The notes under the pieces were generated by a model. The model saw nothing but the letters and a program-made list of their open reading frames with translations. It ran no database searches and was not told where the DNA came from. Of a DNA stretch of 50,602 bases, positions 25,101 through 33,262 are shown piece after piece. How positions within the stretch are numbered: the first letter of the stretch is position 1; the number at the start of each line of letters is the position of its first letter. Origin of the DNA: JAAYYM01 sp964483395 (lineage in GTDB: Bacteria; Bacillota; Clostridia; Lachnospirales; Lachnospiraceae); NCBI GenBank assembly GCA_964483395.1, contig CAZABT010000005.1, positions 1-50,602 of the forward strand. Reading direction: 5' to 3'. A program made the translations under genes and the position numbers.

Positions 25101-26595
25101 GAAGAAGGATGGTTTTGATATTCCGTTTGAGACATTTCTTGGGTTTAAGGGTGACAAGGAGCCTGATATTGACTTGAACTTTTCCGGAGATTATCAGGCG
25201 AAGGCTCATAAATATACAGAGGTTATCTTTGGTGAGGGGCATACCTTTAAGGCGGGAACAATCGGCACGCTGGCAGATAAGACAGCCTATGGATATGTAC
25301 AGAAATATTATGAGGAGCGTGGGATTAAGAAGCGTTCTTGTGAGATTAACAGGATTACCGTTGGATGTACCGGAGTGCGCAGGACAACAGGTCAGCATCC
25401 GGGAGGAATCATTGTATTGCCCCACGGAGAAGAGATAGATACCTTTACACCGGTGCAGCATCCGGCAAATGATATGAAGTCGGATATTATTACAACGCAT
25501 TTTGATTATCATTCGATAGATCATAATTTGTTAAAGCTTGATATTCTCGGACATGATGATCCAACGATGATTCGTATGCTGCAGGATTTGACGGGCACTG
25601 ATCCCAAAGAAGTTCCGCTTGACGATCAGGGCGTTATGTCATTGTTTATGAATACGGAGGCTTTGGGAATCAGACCAAGTGATATCGGAGGTTGTCCTTT
25701 GGGCTCACTTGGTGTACCGGAGTTTGGAACAGATTTTGTCATTCAGATGTTGTTGGATGCACAGCCGAAATCTTTCTCGGATTTGATTCGTATTTCAGGG
25801 CTTGGACATGGTACGGATGTCTGGCTTGGTAATGCACAGACATTGATTCAGGAAGGGAAGGCTACCATTTCTACTGCCATCTGTACACGTGATGATATTA
25901 TGCTGTATTTGATTCAGATGGGAGTGGAAAGCTCTCTGGCATTTACCATTATGGAGGCTGTCCGCAAGGGCAAGGGTCTGAAACCGGAATGGGAGGAAGC
26001 TATGACGGCAGCAGGCGTACCGGACTGGTATATTTGGTCTTGCAAGAAGATTAAATACATGTTCCCTAAGGCGCATGCAGCCGCCTATGTTATGATGGCA
26101 TGGCGTATTGCATACTATAAGATCAATTATCCGCTTGCATATTATTCAGCATTTTTCAGTATTCGTGCAACGGGATTTAATTACGATATTATGTGTCAGG
26201 GCAGAGACCGTTTGGAGTATTATATGGAGGATTACAAGAAGCGTGAGGATACGCTGACCCCCAAGGAGCAGGGTACGATCAAGGATATGAAGATTGCGCA
26301 GGAAATGTATGCACGTGGTTATGAATTTACCCCGATTGATATTTTCACGGTGAGTGCAAGATATTGTCAGATCGTTGATGACAAGATCATGCCGCCGCTA
26401 ACAAGTATTGACGGCATGGGTGAGAATGCAGCAGACGCAGTCGTTGAAGCTGTTAAGGGCGGACAATTCCTTTCCAAAGAGGATTTCTACCAAAGAACAA
26501 AAGTCAGTGCAACAGTAGTAGATTATATGTATGAGCTTGGCCTTCTTGGCTCAATTCCAGAAAAAAACCAGATTTCATTATTTGATTTTGCATAG
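22123..26595 (+). CDS. polC: DNA polymerase III alpha subunit, Gram-positive PolC type
   Basis: PolC is the main replicative DNA polymerase of low-GC Gram-positives and contains its own proofreading nuclease. In order, the 1490-residue protein has an N-terminal domain, a Gly/Lys-rich linker (about 195-255), an OB fold (EVTIRGEIIRVEYREL, about 270-350) and a PHP domain from HCHTKMSD (about 378). The inserted DEDDh exonuclease (VFDLETTGFSPF, about 469) follows. The polymerase core has a Cys4 zinc module (CAKCHY and CPECGEPL) and the palm motif PDIDLNFSG near 1012. It is somewhat longer than Bacillus subtilis PolC because of the linker. ATG 22123 directly follows the ispG stop, with GGAG at 22112-22115. 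Confidence 0.97.
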   Translation: MAKSFFEVFVTLKLNPELTELFAGALVERVVSTSRKDILKIYLKSDHLISKQSIHTVEREIKNQLFSNAKMQVKMMEHFNLSSMYTAENLMDAYGESIRMELKDYNHFDYNLFYHASFEYPEDQVMQLIIEDTIIAQKRSAELHRVLDQMINERCGLQIDIRISYKSAVPSKARANAAFKMQEQVAAIAARASGEENEGHNTEAGEIVAAADKAAPEEKKQQGGFTKKGSYDKKSGNSFQKRGGGPYRRSDNPDVIYGRDFEDDVIPIDQILGEIGEVTIRGEIIRVEYRELRNEKFLVTFDITDFTDTISAKIFIQPEVKAELTDKLKEGAFIKIKGVANLDSFSKELMLGYIVGIMTIPDFTTSRMDNSPQKRVELHCHTKMSDMDGVSEVSDLIKRAKKWGHKAIAVTDHGVVQAFPDALHTLDKINKGDENDIKVIYGMEGYLVDDLKDIVVNPADRTMQDTFVVFDLETTGFSPFKNRIIEIGAVKVQAGKVLDKFSYFVNPEVPIPFRIENLTGISDAMVKDADTIETVLPEFLEFIGDAVLVAHNASFDMSFLEHNAFLVGLEREFTSVDTVGLARVLLPNISKYKLDHVAKELKISLENHHRAVDDAGATAEIFLRFGTMLAEQNIMTLQEVNQLGSTSVQTVMKLPSYHVILLAKNETGRVNLYRLVSMSHLKYYHMRPRIPKSILAKYREGLIIGSACEQGELYRAILEGKPDADIARIVNFYDYLEIQPLGNNAFLLRDEKSSVNSIEDIQEINRKIVNLGEQFKKPVVATCDVHFMDPEDEIYRRIIMAGKGFKDADEQAPLYLRTTEEMLAEFEYLGSDKAEEVVITNTNLINDMVEKISPVRPDKCPPVIENSDKTLTDMCYKRAHEMYGEDLPVQVTERLEKELHSIITNGFAVMYMIAQKLVHKSNEDGYLVGSRGSVGSSFVATMSGITEVNPLSPHYYCAKCHYADFTSDEVRAYAGKAGCDMPDKLCPECGEPLKKDGFDIPFETFLGFKGDKEPDIDLNFSGDYQAKAHKYTEVIFGEGHTFKAGTIGTLADKTAYGYVQKYYEERGIKKRSCEINRITVGCTGVRRTTGQHPGGIIVLPHGEEIDTFTPVQHPANDMKSDIITTHFDYHSIDHNLLKLDILGHDDPTMIRMLQDLTGTDPKEVPLDDQGVMSLFMNTEALGIRPSDIGGCPLGSLGVPEFGTDFVIQMLLDAQPKSFSDLIRISGLGHGTDVWLGNAQTLIQEGKATISTAICTRDDIMLYLIQMGVESSLAFTIMEAVRKGKGLKPEWEEAMTAAGVPDWYIWSCKKIKYMFPKAHAAAYVMMAWRIAYYKINYPLAYYSAFFSIRATGFNYDIMCQGRDRLEYYMEDYKKREDTLTPKEQGTIKDMKIAQEMYARGYEFTPIDIFTVSARYCQIVDDKIMPPLTSIDGMGENAADAVVEAVKGGQFLSKEDFYQRTKVSATVVDYMYELGLLGSIPEKNQISLFDFA

Positions 26596-26628
26596 CTTAT
26601 GAGTGGAATGGAGTGCTGGGGGAGGAAA

Positions 26629-28380
26629 ATGAGACAGATGAATCATATCAAGAGTCCACGACTGGAAATTAAGATTATTGCGCTGCTTGGCTCCATTATT
26701 TTTCTGATTATTTATATTTATACCGTTATTTTTTCACAGCACTATCAGAAATATGAAGATAAGGTGATTGGTGAAGAGAGTATTAGTACGCTGCATTCGC
26801 TAGAAACATCAGTAGATGCGGTATTGAGAAATGCAGATGAGTATTCCAAGATGTTAGTGGCGGACAGCATCATCCAGAGGCAGATGGAGACAGGAGATTT
26901 GTTTGTAAATGTCTCAGAGCAGTATGCGGTGATCAATCGTATTTATTCAATACTGCAATTTACGGACTCGGTGAATGCGGTATGGCTGCTGGACAATAAA
27001 GGCGGTAAATTGACCTTCGGAGGAAGTCCCAGTATTTCTCAGGAGAACAGGCATGGGGCAAATGAGGATTATAGTGCGCTTCAAAAACCATATGGAGAAT
27101 CAAAGCTTCTTTTGAGCAAGAGAGGCAACGACCAGCAATTATCTCTGGTTCGTTCCTATAATAGTCTTGAAGATTTCAATAGTTTGGGCATAATTGGAAT
27201 TGATATTGATGAGGATGTATTTCAGAGGTTGATCTCAAATGTAATTAATCTCGAAGATGAACAGATTGTGATTCTCAATGAGGAAAATGATATTATTTTC
27301 AGTGGAGGGCACTTATTGAGTGCGACAGATTTGGCTGGTCTGTCTCAAAAGATTAAGGGAGAAGAGAACGAAATTCTGGAAAATGTAAAACTGAATAATA
27401 TAGAATATCTTTTATCCGGTGTTCGGAATGATGAAAATGGCTGGAAGATCATTCGATATATGCCGATTCTCAGAAACCGTGTAACAAGCGATATTGTTAA
27501 GTTTAATCTGATTTTGATTGTCTTAATCGGATTGCTGATTCTGATTGGTACGGTGGCTGTCTCCAATACGCTGACGCTGCCGATTCAACAGCTTTTGAGT
27601 TGTATGAAGGATGTGGAAAACGGTAAACTGACCAGAATTCATAAGAAGACCTATTTAGAGGAATTTAGAACTCTTTTTAAGAGCTATAACCATATGGTAG
27701 ACCGTATTGAATTGCTGATTCAGGAAACAATTGATCGGCAGCGACGCATCAGGCAGGTGGAAATGAATGAAATTCAGGAGCAGATGAAGCCGCATTTTCT
27801 ATATAACACACTGGATTCGATAGAGGCCCTTGCGATGATGGGAGAGGCAGATAAGGTATCCAAGCTGATCGAGGCATTGGGTGATTTTTACCGCAAGTCT
27901 GTCAGCGGAGGACGTGAGTTCCTGACAGTGGGAGAGGAAATCCGAATGACAGAGGACTATGTGGATATTATGAAAATCCGCTTTGAAGATTCTTTTGTTT
28001 ATCAGATTGATCTGGATGAAAGCTGCAGGAACTATTTGATTCCCAAGCTAACGATACAGCCCTTGGTAGAGAATGCATTTCAACACGGAATCCGTGCTAA
28101 AAAGCAATTTGGTGAGATATTAATTAGCTGCAGCAGGGAGGATGGTAAGCTGCACATACTGATTCGGGATAATGGCGAGGGAATACCGGAGGAAATCATA
28201 CTGGAACTGGCAGAGAATAAGGAACCGGTAGTGGGCAAGAGCCTGGGACTGCGCGGAACCATAGAACGTTTAAGATTATTGTACGAGAATGCCTTTTCAT
28301 ACTCAATCTTGAACACGGAGACTTCGGAAATTCATATTTACATAGACACAGCAGTGCTTGAGGAGAAAGCAAATGGATAG
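26629..28380 (+). CDS. Sensor histidine kinase, YesM/LytS-type
   Basis: This 583-residue kinase has a membrane helix (about 16-38), an extracellular sensor region (about 40-285), a second helix (about 288-310), a HAMP linker (TLPIQQLLSCMKDVENGKL), and a His_kinase domain. The phosphoacceptor is H389 in KPHFLYNTLDSIEAL. The ATPase boxes are QPLVENAFQHG, IRDNGEGIPEE and GLRGTIERL. It resembles YesM, which senses carbohydrates. ATG 26629 is preferred for the GGGGGAGG sequence upstream; ATG 26599 and 26638 are alternatives. Its stop overlaps the response regulator start by 8 nt. Neighbouring sugar-transport genes are the expected targets. Confidence 0.9.
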   Translation: MRQMNHIKSPRLEIKIIALLGSIIFLIIYIYTVIFSQHYQKYEDKVIGEESISTLHSLETSVDAVLRNADEYSKMLVADSIIQRQMETGDLFVNVSEQYAVINRIYSILQFTDSVNAVWLLDNKGGKLTFGGSPSISQENRHGANEDYSALQKPYGESKLLLSKRGNDQQLSLVRSYNSLEDFNSLGIIGIDIDEDVFQRLISNVINLEDEQIVILNEENDIIFSGGHLLSATDLAGLSQKIKGEENEILENVKLNNIEYLLSGVRNDENGWKIIRYMPILRNRVTSDIVKFNLILIVLIGLLILIGTVAVSNTLTLPIQQLLSCMKDVENGKLTRIHKKTYLEEFRTLFKSYNHMVDRIELLIQETIDRQRRIRQVEMNEIQEQMKPHFLYNTLDSIEALAMMGEADKVSKLIEALGDFYRKSVSGGREFLTVGEEIRMTEDYVDIMKIRFEDSFVYQIDLDESCRNYLIPKLTIQPLVENAFQHGIRAKKQFGEILISCSREDGKLHILIRDNGEGIPEEIILELAENKEPVVGKSLGLRGTIERLRLLYENAFSYSILNTETSEIHIYIDTAVLEEKANG

Positions 28381-29899
28381 ATTAAAAGTTATTTTAGTGG
28401 ATGATGAAATGCTGGTCAGAAAATTAATCCGAATGAAATTGGATGCAGAACGCTTGAACGTAGAAATTATTGGGGAGTATTCTAATGGCGCAAGTGCTTT
28501 GGAGGCGGTTCAGGAACTGAAGCCGGATATTGTTATCAGTGACATCTGTATGCCTGAGGTGGATGGACTCAGTTTTAGTGAAAAGTGTACGAAGATTACA
28601 CCTGATATAAAGGTTATTATTTTGACTGGATATGATCATTTTGAATATGCCAGACGCGGCTTGAAGGCGGGGGTCTTTGATTATTTACTAAAGCCGGTTC
28701 AAAATGAAGAATTGAACATGGCAGTACAAAGAGCGGTTGATGTCATCAGTAGTGAACGGGAACAAACCAAGAGCCAAGAAAATCTGCGGGAAGAATTGAA
28801 CAGCCAGTTACCTGCACTGCGGAACATTTATTTGAATCAAATCATGGTGGATGATCATACGGAAAATGAAGTAGAGAGTAAATTGGAGACCTATGGAGTG
28901 GTGGTAAATCGGGCGGCGCAGATAGAGTTCCAGCTTGGGATTCTAGCTGCATTAGAAAGCATCACAAGACCAAAGCTGATCAGTTCCATGAAGACAGAAG
29001 CAGAACACTTTTTTCAAAGTGATGTGTATATCAGTGTTGTTCAGGACTCGTGGGGTAGAATTGTGGTGATCAGTGATGGCGCTGATGTTTCTTTTGCAGA
29101 ATGTCTGGATATTTTGAGACAGATGATAGAGAAGAAATACAATTGTCATATCCAGTTGGGTATTTCTTTATCCTTTGCGGGCTGGGCAGATATCAGAAAG
29201 ACCTATATTACGGCACTGGATGATATACAGCGTCAACATGGAATTGCAGCAGAACAGGTGCATATGACGGGAACGCAACTTGAACTAAGCGGAGTCTCTC
29301 AAGCAATCAGGGCAGGTAAGGTAGCTGAGGCAGGAGAATGTATTAGAACGGAACTGTATAGGTTTAAACAGCAACAGAGTGAGCTGCTGACGAGACAGAA
29401 GGCTTCGGTGATCGTTCAGAAGCTTTGCGTTGATACAGAATTTAATCAATGCAGTCTGAGCGGGGCAGAGGAACTCAAACTTAGCCGCTGCAGAGAAGAC
29501 ATTGAGCGGTGGCTTTGCAGGATGGTCATGGATATGGCGATGCTTCGTGCGATGGAACAAGATTCGGATAAGGGTGACCTTCTAAACCGTATTCTGGAAT
29601 ATATGAAGCTTCATATGGAGAATACTGATTTAAGTATGAATTTACTGTCAAGGGAATTCAATGTCAGCAGTAGTTATTTAAGCAGACTGTTCAAACAATT
29701 CACAGGAAAGACGTATGGAGAGGTTATGTCAGAGTATCGGCTTTCAAGAATGCTGACGCTGCTTCCGAACACAGAACTGCGGGATCGGGATATCGGGGAA
29801 CAGATTGGAATTGGAGATGCTCATTATCTGAGTATCTGGTTTCGGAAAATGACAGAACATTCTGTGACTGAATACCGAAAAATGAAACAGTGGAAATGA
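28373..29899 (+). CDS. AraC-type response regulator, YesN-like
   Basis: This 508-residue regulator has an N-terminal receiver domain with acidic pocket VDDE (9-12), phosphoacceptor D57 in VISDICMP, the TG switch in ILTGYDHFEYA and the lysine in LLKPVQ. A long helical middle region follows, then a C-terminal AraC double helix-turn-helix (about 405-505, NLLSREFNVSSSYLSRLFKQFTGKT). It starts inside the kinase gene (GAGGAG at 28360-28365), so the pair is translationally coupled. The sugar ABC operon 170 nt downstream is the likely target. Confidence 0.92.
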   Translation: MDRLKVILVDDEMLVRKLIRMKLDAERLNVEIIGEYSNGASALEAVQELKPDIVISDICMPEVDGLSFSEKCTKITPDIKVIILTGYDHFEYARRGLKAGVFDYLLKPVQNEELNMAVQRAVDVISSEREQTKSQENLREELNSQLPALRNIYLNQIMVDDHTENEVESKLETYGVVVNRAAQIEFQLGILAALESITRPKLISSMKTEAEHFFQSDVYISVVQDSWGRIVVISDGADVSFAECLDILRQMIEKKYNCHIQLGISLSFAGWADIRKTYITALDDIQRQHGIAAEQVHMTGTQLELSGVSQAIRAGKVAEAGECIRTELYRFKQQQSELLTRQKASVIVQKLCVDTEFNQCSLSGAEELKLSRCREDIERWLCRMVMDMAMLRAMEQDSDKGDLLNRILEYMKLHMENTDLSMNLLSREFNVSSSYLSRLFKQFTGKTYGEVMSEYRLSRMLTLLPNTELRDRDIGEQIGIGDAHYLSIWFRKMTEHSVTEYRKMKQWK

Positions 29900-29960
29900 A
29901 CTTGACAGAATAATGAAACATTCATAATGATTATTGAATTTATCTTGCTCGGGTTTTCCT

Positions 29961-30020
29961 TATAATAAGCATGTAACCTTTTTTATTCTGTGCGTTTGGT
30001 AAAGCCAAACTACACTAGCT
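29961..30020 (+). promoter_or_regulatory. Promoter and structured leader of the sugar ABC operon
   Basis: TATAAT at 29961-29966 has no good -35 at the right distance (TTTATC at 29939-29944 is weak), as expected for an activator-dependent promoter. In the leader GTTTGG (29994-29999) and CCAAAC (30005-30010) form a 6-bp inverted repeat around TAAAG, followed by the palindrome CTGATCAG. The repeat could be an operator or an RNA hairpin. Confidence 0.55.
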
Positions 30021-30067
30021 GATCAGCGGAGTAAAAAACAATGATTTGAAGGAGGAAGAAAATCATT

Positions 30068-31450
30068 ATGAAAGAGAGAACCAAGAAATTAAGCGTATTG
30101 TTATTGAGTACAGTAATGGTAATGCAGTTGATTGGGTGCGGAAGCACAGCAACTACAGAACCGGCAGCAGAACCAGCAGTTGAAGCAACAGAACCCTCTG
30201 AGACCGCGGAGGAAGCTCCTGCAACGGCAGAGGCATCATCAGAGGAACCGATTACGATTACAATTTGGCATCAATCAGTAGCTGATACAGATCCTGTGAA
30301 GAAGATTATTGAAGATTCTGTACAGGAGTATCATGAACTTCATCCCAATGTAACAATAGAGCAGGATGGCGTAACAGGCGAACAGTATAAGACGAAAATC
30401 AAGACTGCATTTGCAGCCGGAGAAGCACCAGATATCTCTTATATGTTCAGCGGCGGCAGCTTTGTAAAACCTTATATTGATGCAGGTTATTTATTGCCAA
30501 TTGATGAATATCTGACAGATGAAACAAAGAGCAAGGTACTTCCGGGAATGTTATCAGGATGTACCTTTGACGGAAAAATCTATTCACTTCCAACCATCAC
30601 ATTCCTTGCAAATTTATATTGCAACACAGAGATGTTCGATCAGGCGGGCGCAAAGGTACCTACCAACTGGGACGAACTTTTAGAGGCAGTAGATAAATTG
30701 AATACAGCAGGCTTTACCCCAATTATCATGGGTGAAAAAGACAGGTGGCCGGGCATGTACTGGTATGACATTATTTCCGCAAGAACCGCCAGCAATGCAG
30801 CAATTGAAGAAGCCTTTGGAGATCCTGCAAAGTTCAATACCGCACCGTTTATTGAGGCAGCAGAGAGAATGCAGGAGCTTGTAAATGCAAAGGCATTCAA
30901 CGACAACATGATGAGCATGAGTTATGATGAAATGATTGAAGGCTTTGCAGCAGGACAGGGCGCAATGTTATATCAGGCAAACTGGGTTCATCCTTCTATT
31001 CAGGATGATGCAGCAGTAAGCAAGGGCAAGGTTACATGTGTTGCATTCCCTGTTATTACAGGTGATGCAGGCAGTATTTCTGAATTCTCAGGCGGCAGTT
31101 CAGATGGCTACTATGTCAATGCAAATTGTAAGCATCCTAAGGAAGCCGTAGAGTATCTGGAATATTTAAGCGAGAAGATTGGCAAGGTTGGATATCAGCA
31201 GGGCGCAGGCCTTCCATGCTGGGATACAACAGGGGTTGATACATCAGGACTGACCCCTCTTGATACAGAGTCAGCAGCACTGATGGAGACAGGAACATCT
31301 TATATCTCATGGTGGGATAATATCTTATCAGCAGAAGATTCAGAGACTTATAAGGATCTTGTAGCACAGCTGATGGCATTAAAGATTACTCCGGAGCAAT
31401 TTGCAGAGTCCATGTCTAAGTTAAAACCGTCAGAATTTTATACCAAATAA
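30068..31450 (+). CDS. Sugar ABC transporter substrate-binding lipoprotein
   Basis: This 460-residue extracellular solute-binding protein is of family 1 (carbohydrate type). It has a basic signal sequence ending in lipobox LIGC (lipidated C24), then a Thr/Glu/Pro/Ala linker, then the mature domain starting ITITIWHQS. The segments AAGEAPDISYMFSGG, the YSLPTITFLANLYCNTEMF hinge and ADPDI-like regions fit oligosaccharide binders. GGAGGAAG upstream supports ATG 30068. Codons are strongly skewed to GCA, ACA and AAG, suggesting high expression. A hairpin after the gene separates it from the permeases. Confidence 0.93.
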   Translation: MKERTKKLSVLLLSTVMVMQLIGCGSTATTEPAAEPAVEATEPSETAEEAPATAEASSEEPITITIWHQSVADTDPVKKIIEDSVQEYHELHPNVTIEQDGVTGEQYKTKIKTAFAAGEAPDISYMFSGGSFVKPYIDAGYLLPIDEYLTDETKSKVLPGMLSGCTFDGKIYSLPTITFLANLYCNTEMFDQAGAKVPTNWDELLEAVDKLNTAGFTPIIMGEKDRWPGMYWYDIISARTASNAAIEEAFGDPAKFNTAPFIEAAERMQELVNAKAFNDNMMSMSYDEMIEGFAAGQGAMLYQANWVHPSIQDDAAVSKGKVTCVAFPVITGDAGSISEFSGGSSDGYYVNANCKHPKEAVEYLEYLSEKIGKVGYQQGAGLPCWDTTGVDTSGLTPLDTESAALMETGTSYISWWDNILSAEDSETYKDLVAQLMALKITPEQFAESMSKLKPSEFYTK

Positions 31451-31469
31451 ATCAAGCAAGATCCATATG

Positions 31470-31498
31470 GAGCTGCTGCTGTAAGCGGCAGCTCTTTT
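31470..31498 (+). terminator. Hairpin between binding protein and permease genes
   Basis: GAGCTGC (31470-31476) pairs with GCAGCTC (31488-31494), extended by inner pairs, and is followed by four T. It probably terminates partially or protects the upstream mRNA so that the binding protein is made in excess over the permeases. Confidence 0.65.
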
Positions 31499-31514
31499 GA
31501 ATCAGGAGCAGAAA

Positions 31515-32396
31515 ATGAAAAATATATTATCGAACAAGAAAGCAATCTTTACATTTTTATTTCCGACGCTGCTTGTAATGACAGTGATGATTGTAATTCC
31601 AATTTTCATGTCTTTTTACAACAGCCTTCTTGACTGGGATGGGCTGGGTAAAGGTCTTTTTGTCGGATTTCAAAATTATCAGGATTTAATTCATGACACG
31701 CGATTCATCAATTCTGTCAAGAATTCACTCTTATATGCGGCATTTTCATTATTCCTGCAGTTGCCATTTTCTCTGCTGCTGGCAATTGTAGTAGCCAATA
31801 TGACACATGGTGAAAAATTTTATCGTACGACATACTTTATTCCTGTTATTATTTCGAGTGTTGTTATCGGACAGCTATGGCAGAAAATATACAATGGGGA
31901 TTATGGCTTGCTGAATACCTTGTTGGGTTCTCTGAATCTTGAAGCCTTGCAGCAGGACTGGCTCGGACAAGAGCATACGGCATTGTTGTCCACGTTTATT
32001 CCAAATCTGTGGCAGTATGTCGGCTATCATATGTTGATTATGTATGCCGGTATCAAATCAATTTCTCCAGATATCAATGAAGCCGCACGGATAGACGGTG
32101 CGAGTAAGCTTCAAGTGGCACTTAAAATCACACTACCTCTCTTGAAGCCGATTTTGGAGGTATGTGTTACTTTATCGCTGATTGGGGCATTGAAGATATT
32201 TGATTTGATTTACGTCCTGACCGCGGGGGGACCTTTCTATTCAACGGAGGTACCGACAATCTACATGTATAAGACGATATTTGATTCCTTCCATTATGGA
32301 TATGGCAGTGCAATCTCTATTTTTATCATTTTAGAATGTCTGTTGCTGACTTTTATCCTAAGACTGTTTTTTAGAAGCAAGGAGGGAAAATTATGA
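31515..32396 (+). CDS. Sugar ABC transporter permease 1 (MalF/LacF-like)
   Basis: This 293-residue inner-membrane permease has six hydrophobic segments and the cytoplasmic EAA loop NEAARIDGASKLQVALKITLP that contacts the ATPase. AGGAG at 31504-31508 supports ATG 31515. An in-frame TTG at 31497 lies in the preceding hairpin. It overlaps permease 2 by 4 nt. No ATPase gene is present, so a shared MsmX-type ATPase encoded elsewhere is likely. Confidence 0.92.
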   Translation: MKNILSNKKAIFTFLFPTLLVMTVMIVIPIFMSFYNSLLDWDGLGKGLFVGFQNYQDLIHDTRFINSVKNSLLYAAFSLFLQLPFSLLLAIVVANMTHGEKFYRTTYFIPVIISSVVIGQLWQKIYNGDYGLLNTLLGSLNLEALQQDWLGQEHTALLSTFIPNLWQYVGYHMLIMYAGIKSISPDINEAARIDGASKLQVALKITLPLLKPILEVCVTLSLIGALKIFDLIYVLTAGGPFYSTEVPTIYMYKTIFDSFHYGYGSAISIFIILECLLLTFILRLFFRSKEGKL

Positions 32397-33232
32397 TAAG
32401 GCAAAGAGGAAAAAAAATAGGAGATGTCATTGTACACGCTTTACTTCTTCTGTTTGCATTGGTTCAGATTTATCCATTATTTTGGCTGCTTGGCTTTTCA
32501 CTGAAGGACAATAATGAAATATTTGGAGGTAACATTGCGGGACTTCCACAAAACTGGAGATTTGAGAACTATAATACTGCATTTTTTGAAGCCAATGTAA
32601 TGAAATATTTTCTGAATAGTGTGTTTGTGACAGCGTTGACCATTTTTATTACACTGCTGCTCGCGGCAACGTCGGCATATGCGATTCAGCGTATGGTTTG
32701 GAAAGGACGGGAAGCAGTGATGAAAATCATTCTTCTTGGGCTGATGGTGCCAATTCATGCGGCACTGCTTCCACTGTTTATTGTGCTGAGCAAGATTCAT
32801 CTGTTAAATACATATTGGGCATTGATTATTCCTTATGTGGCATTTGGACTTCCTATGGCGGTATATCTGTTTACCAGTTTTTTTGAGGCTCTGCCAAGAG
32901 AGATGGAGGAGGCAGCAGCCATTGACGGGTGTGGCATTTATCAGATTTTTATTAGAATCATGTTTCCGCTGATTCGTCCGGCAATTGCGACTGTCAGTAT
33001 TTTCACCTTTATTTCTGCATGGAATGAGCTGATGTTTGCGGTGACCTTTATCAATAAACAGGATTATAAAACATTGACGGTTGGTATTATGTCGATGGTT
33101 GGTGCCTATACGACCAAATGGGGAGAAATCGGAGCGGGTTTGATGATAGCAACGATTCCAACAGTCATTATTTATCTGCTGTTAAGCGATCAGGTACAGA
33201 ACAGTCTGGTGGCTGGTGCAGTGAAGGGTTGA
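32393..33232 (+). CDS. Sugar ABC transporter permease 2 (MalG/LacG-like)
   Basis: This 279-residue permease partners with permease 1. It has six hydrophobic segments and the EAA loop EEAAAIDGCGIYQIFIRIMFPL. It starts at ATG 32393, overlapping the upstream stop by 4 nt, with AAGGAGG just before it. The carboxylesterase gene follows after about 30 nt and is probably in the same transcript. Confidence 0.93.
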   Translation: MIRQRGKKIGDVIVHALLLLFALVQIYPLFWLLGFSLKDNNEIFGGNIAGLPQNWRFENYNTAFFEANVMKYFLNSVFVTALTIFITLLLAATSAYAIQRMVWKGREAVMKIILLGLMVPIHAALLPLFIVLSKIHLLNTYWALIIPYVAFGLPMAVYLFTSFFEALPREMEEAAAIDGCGIYQIFIRIMFPLIRPAIATVSIFTFISAWNELMFAVTFINKQDYKTLTVGIMSMVGAYTTKWGEIGAGLMIATIPTVIIYLLLSDQVQNSLVAGAVKG

Positions 33233-33262
33233 TATAGAAATACAGTGACGGAGCGAAAAGAG

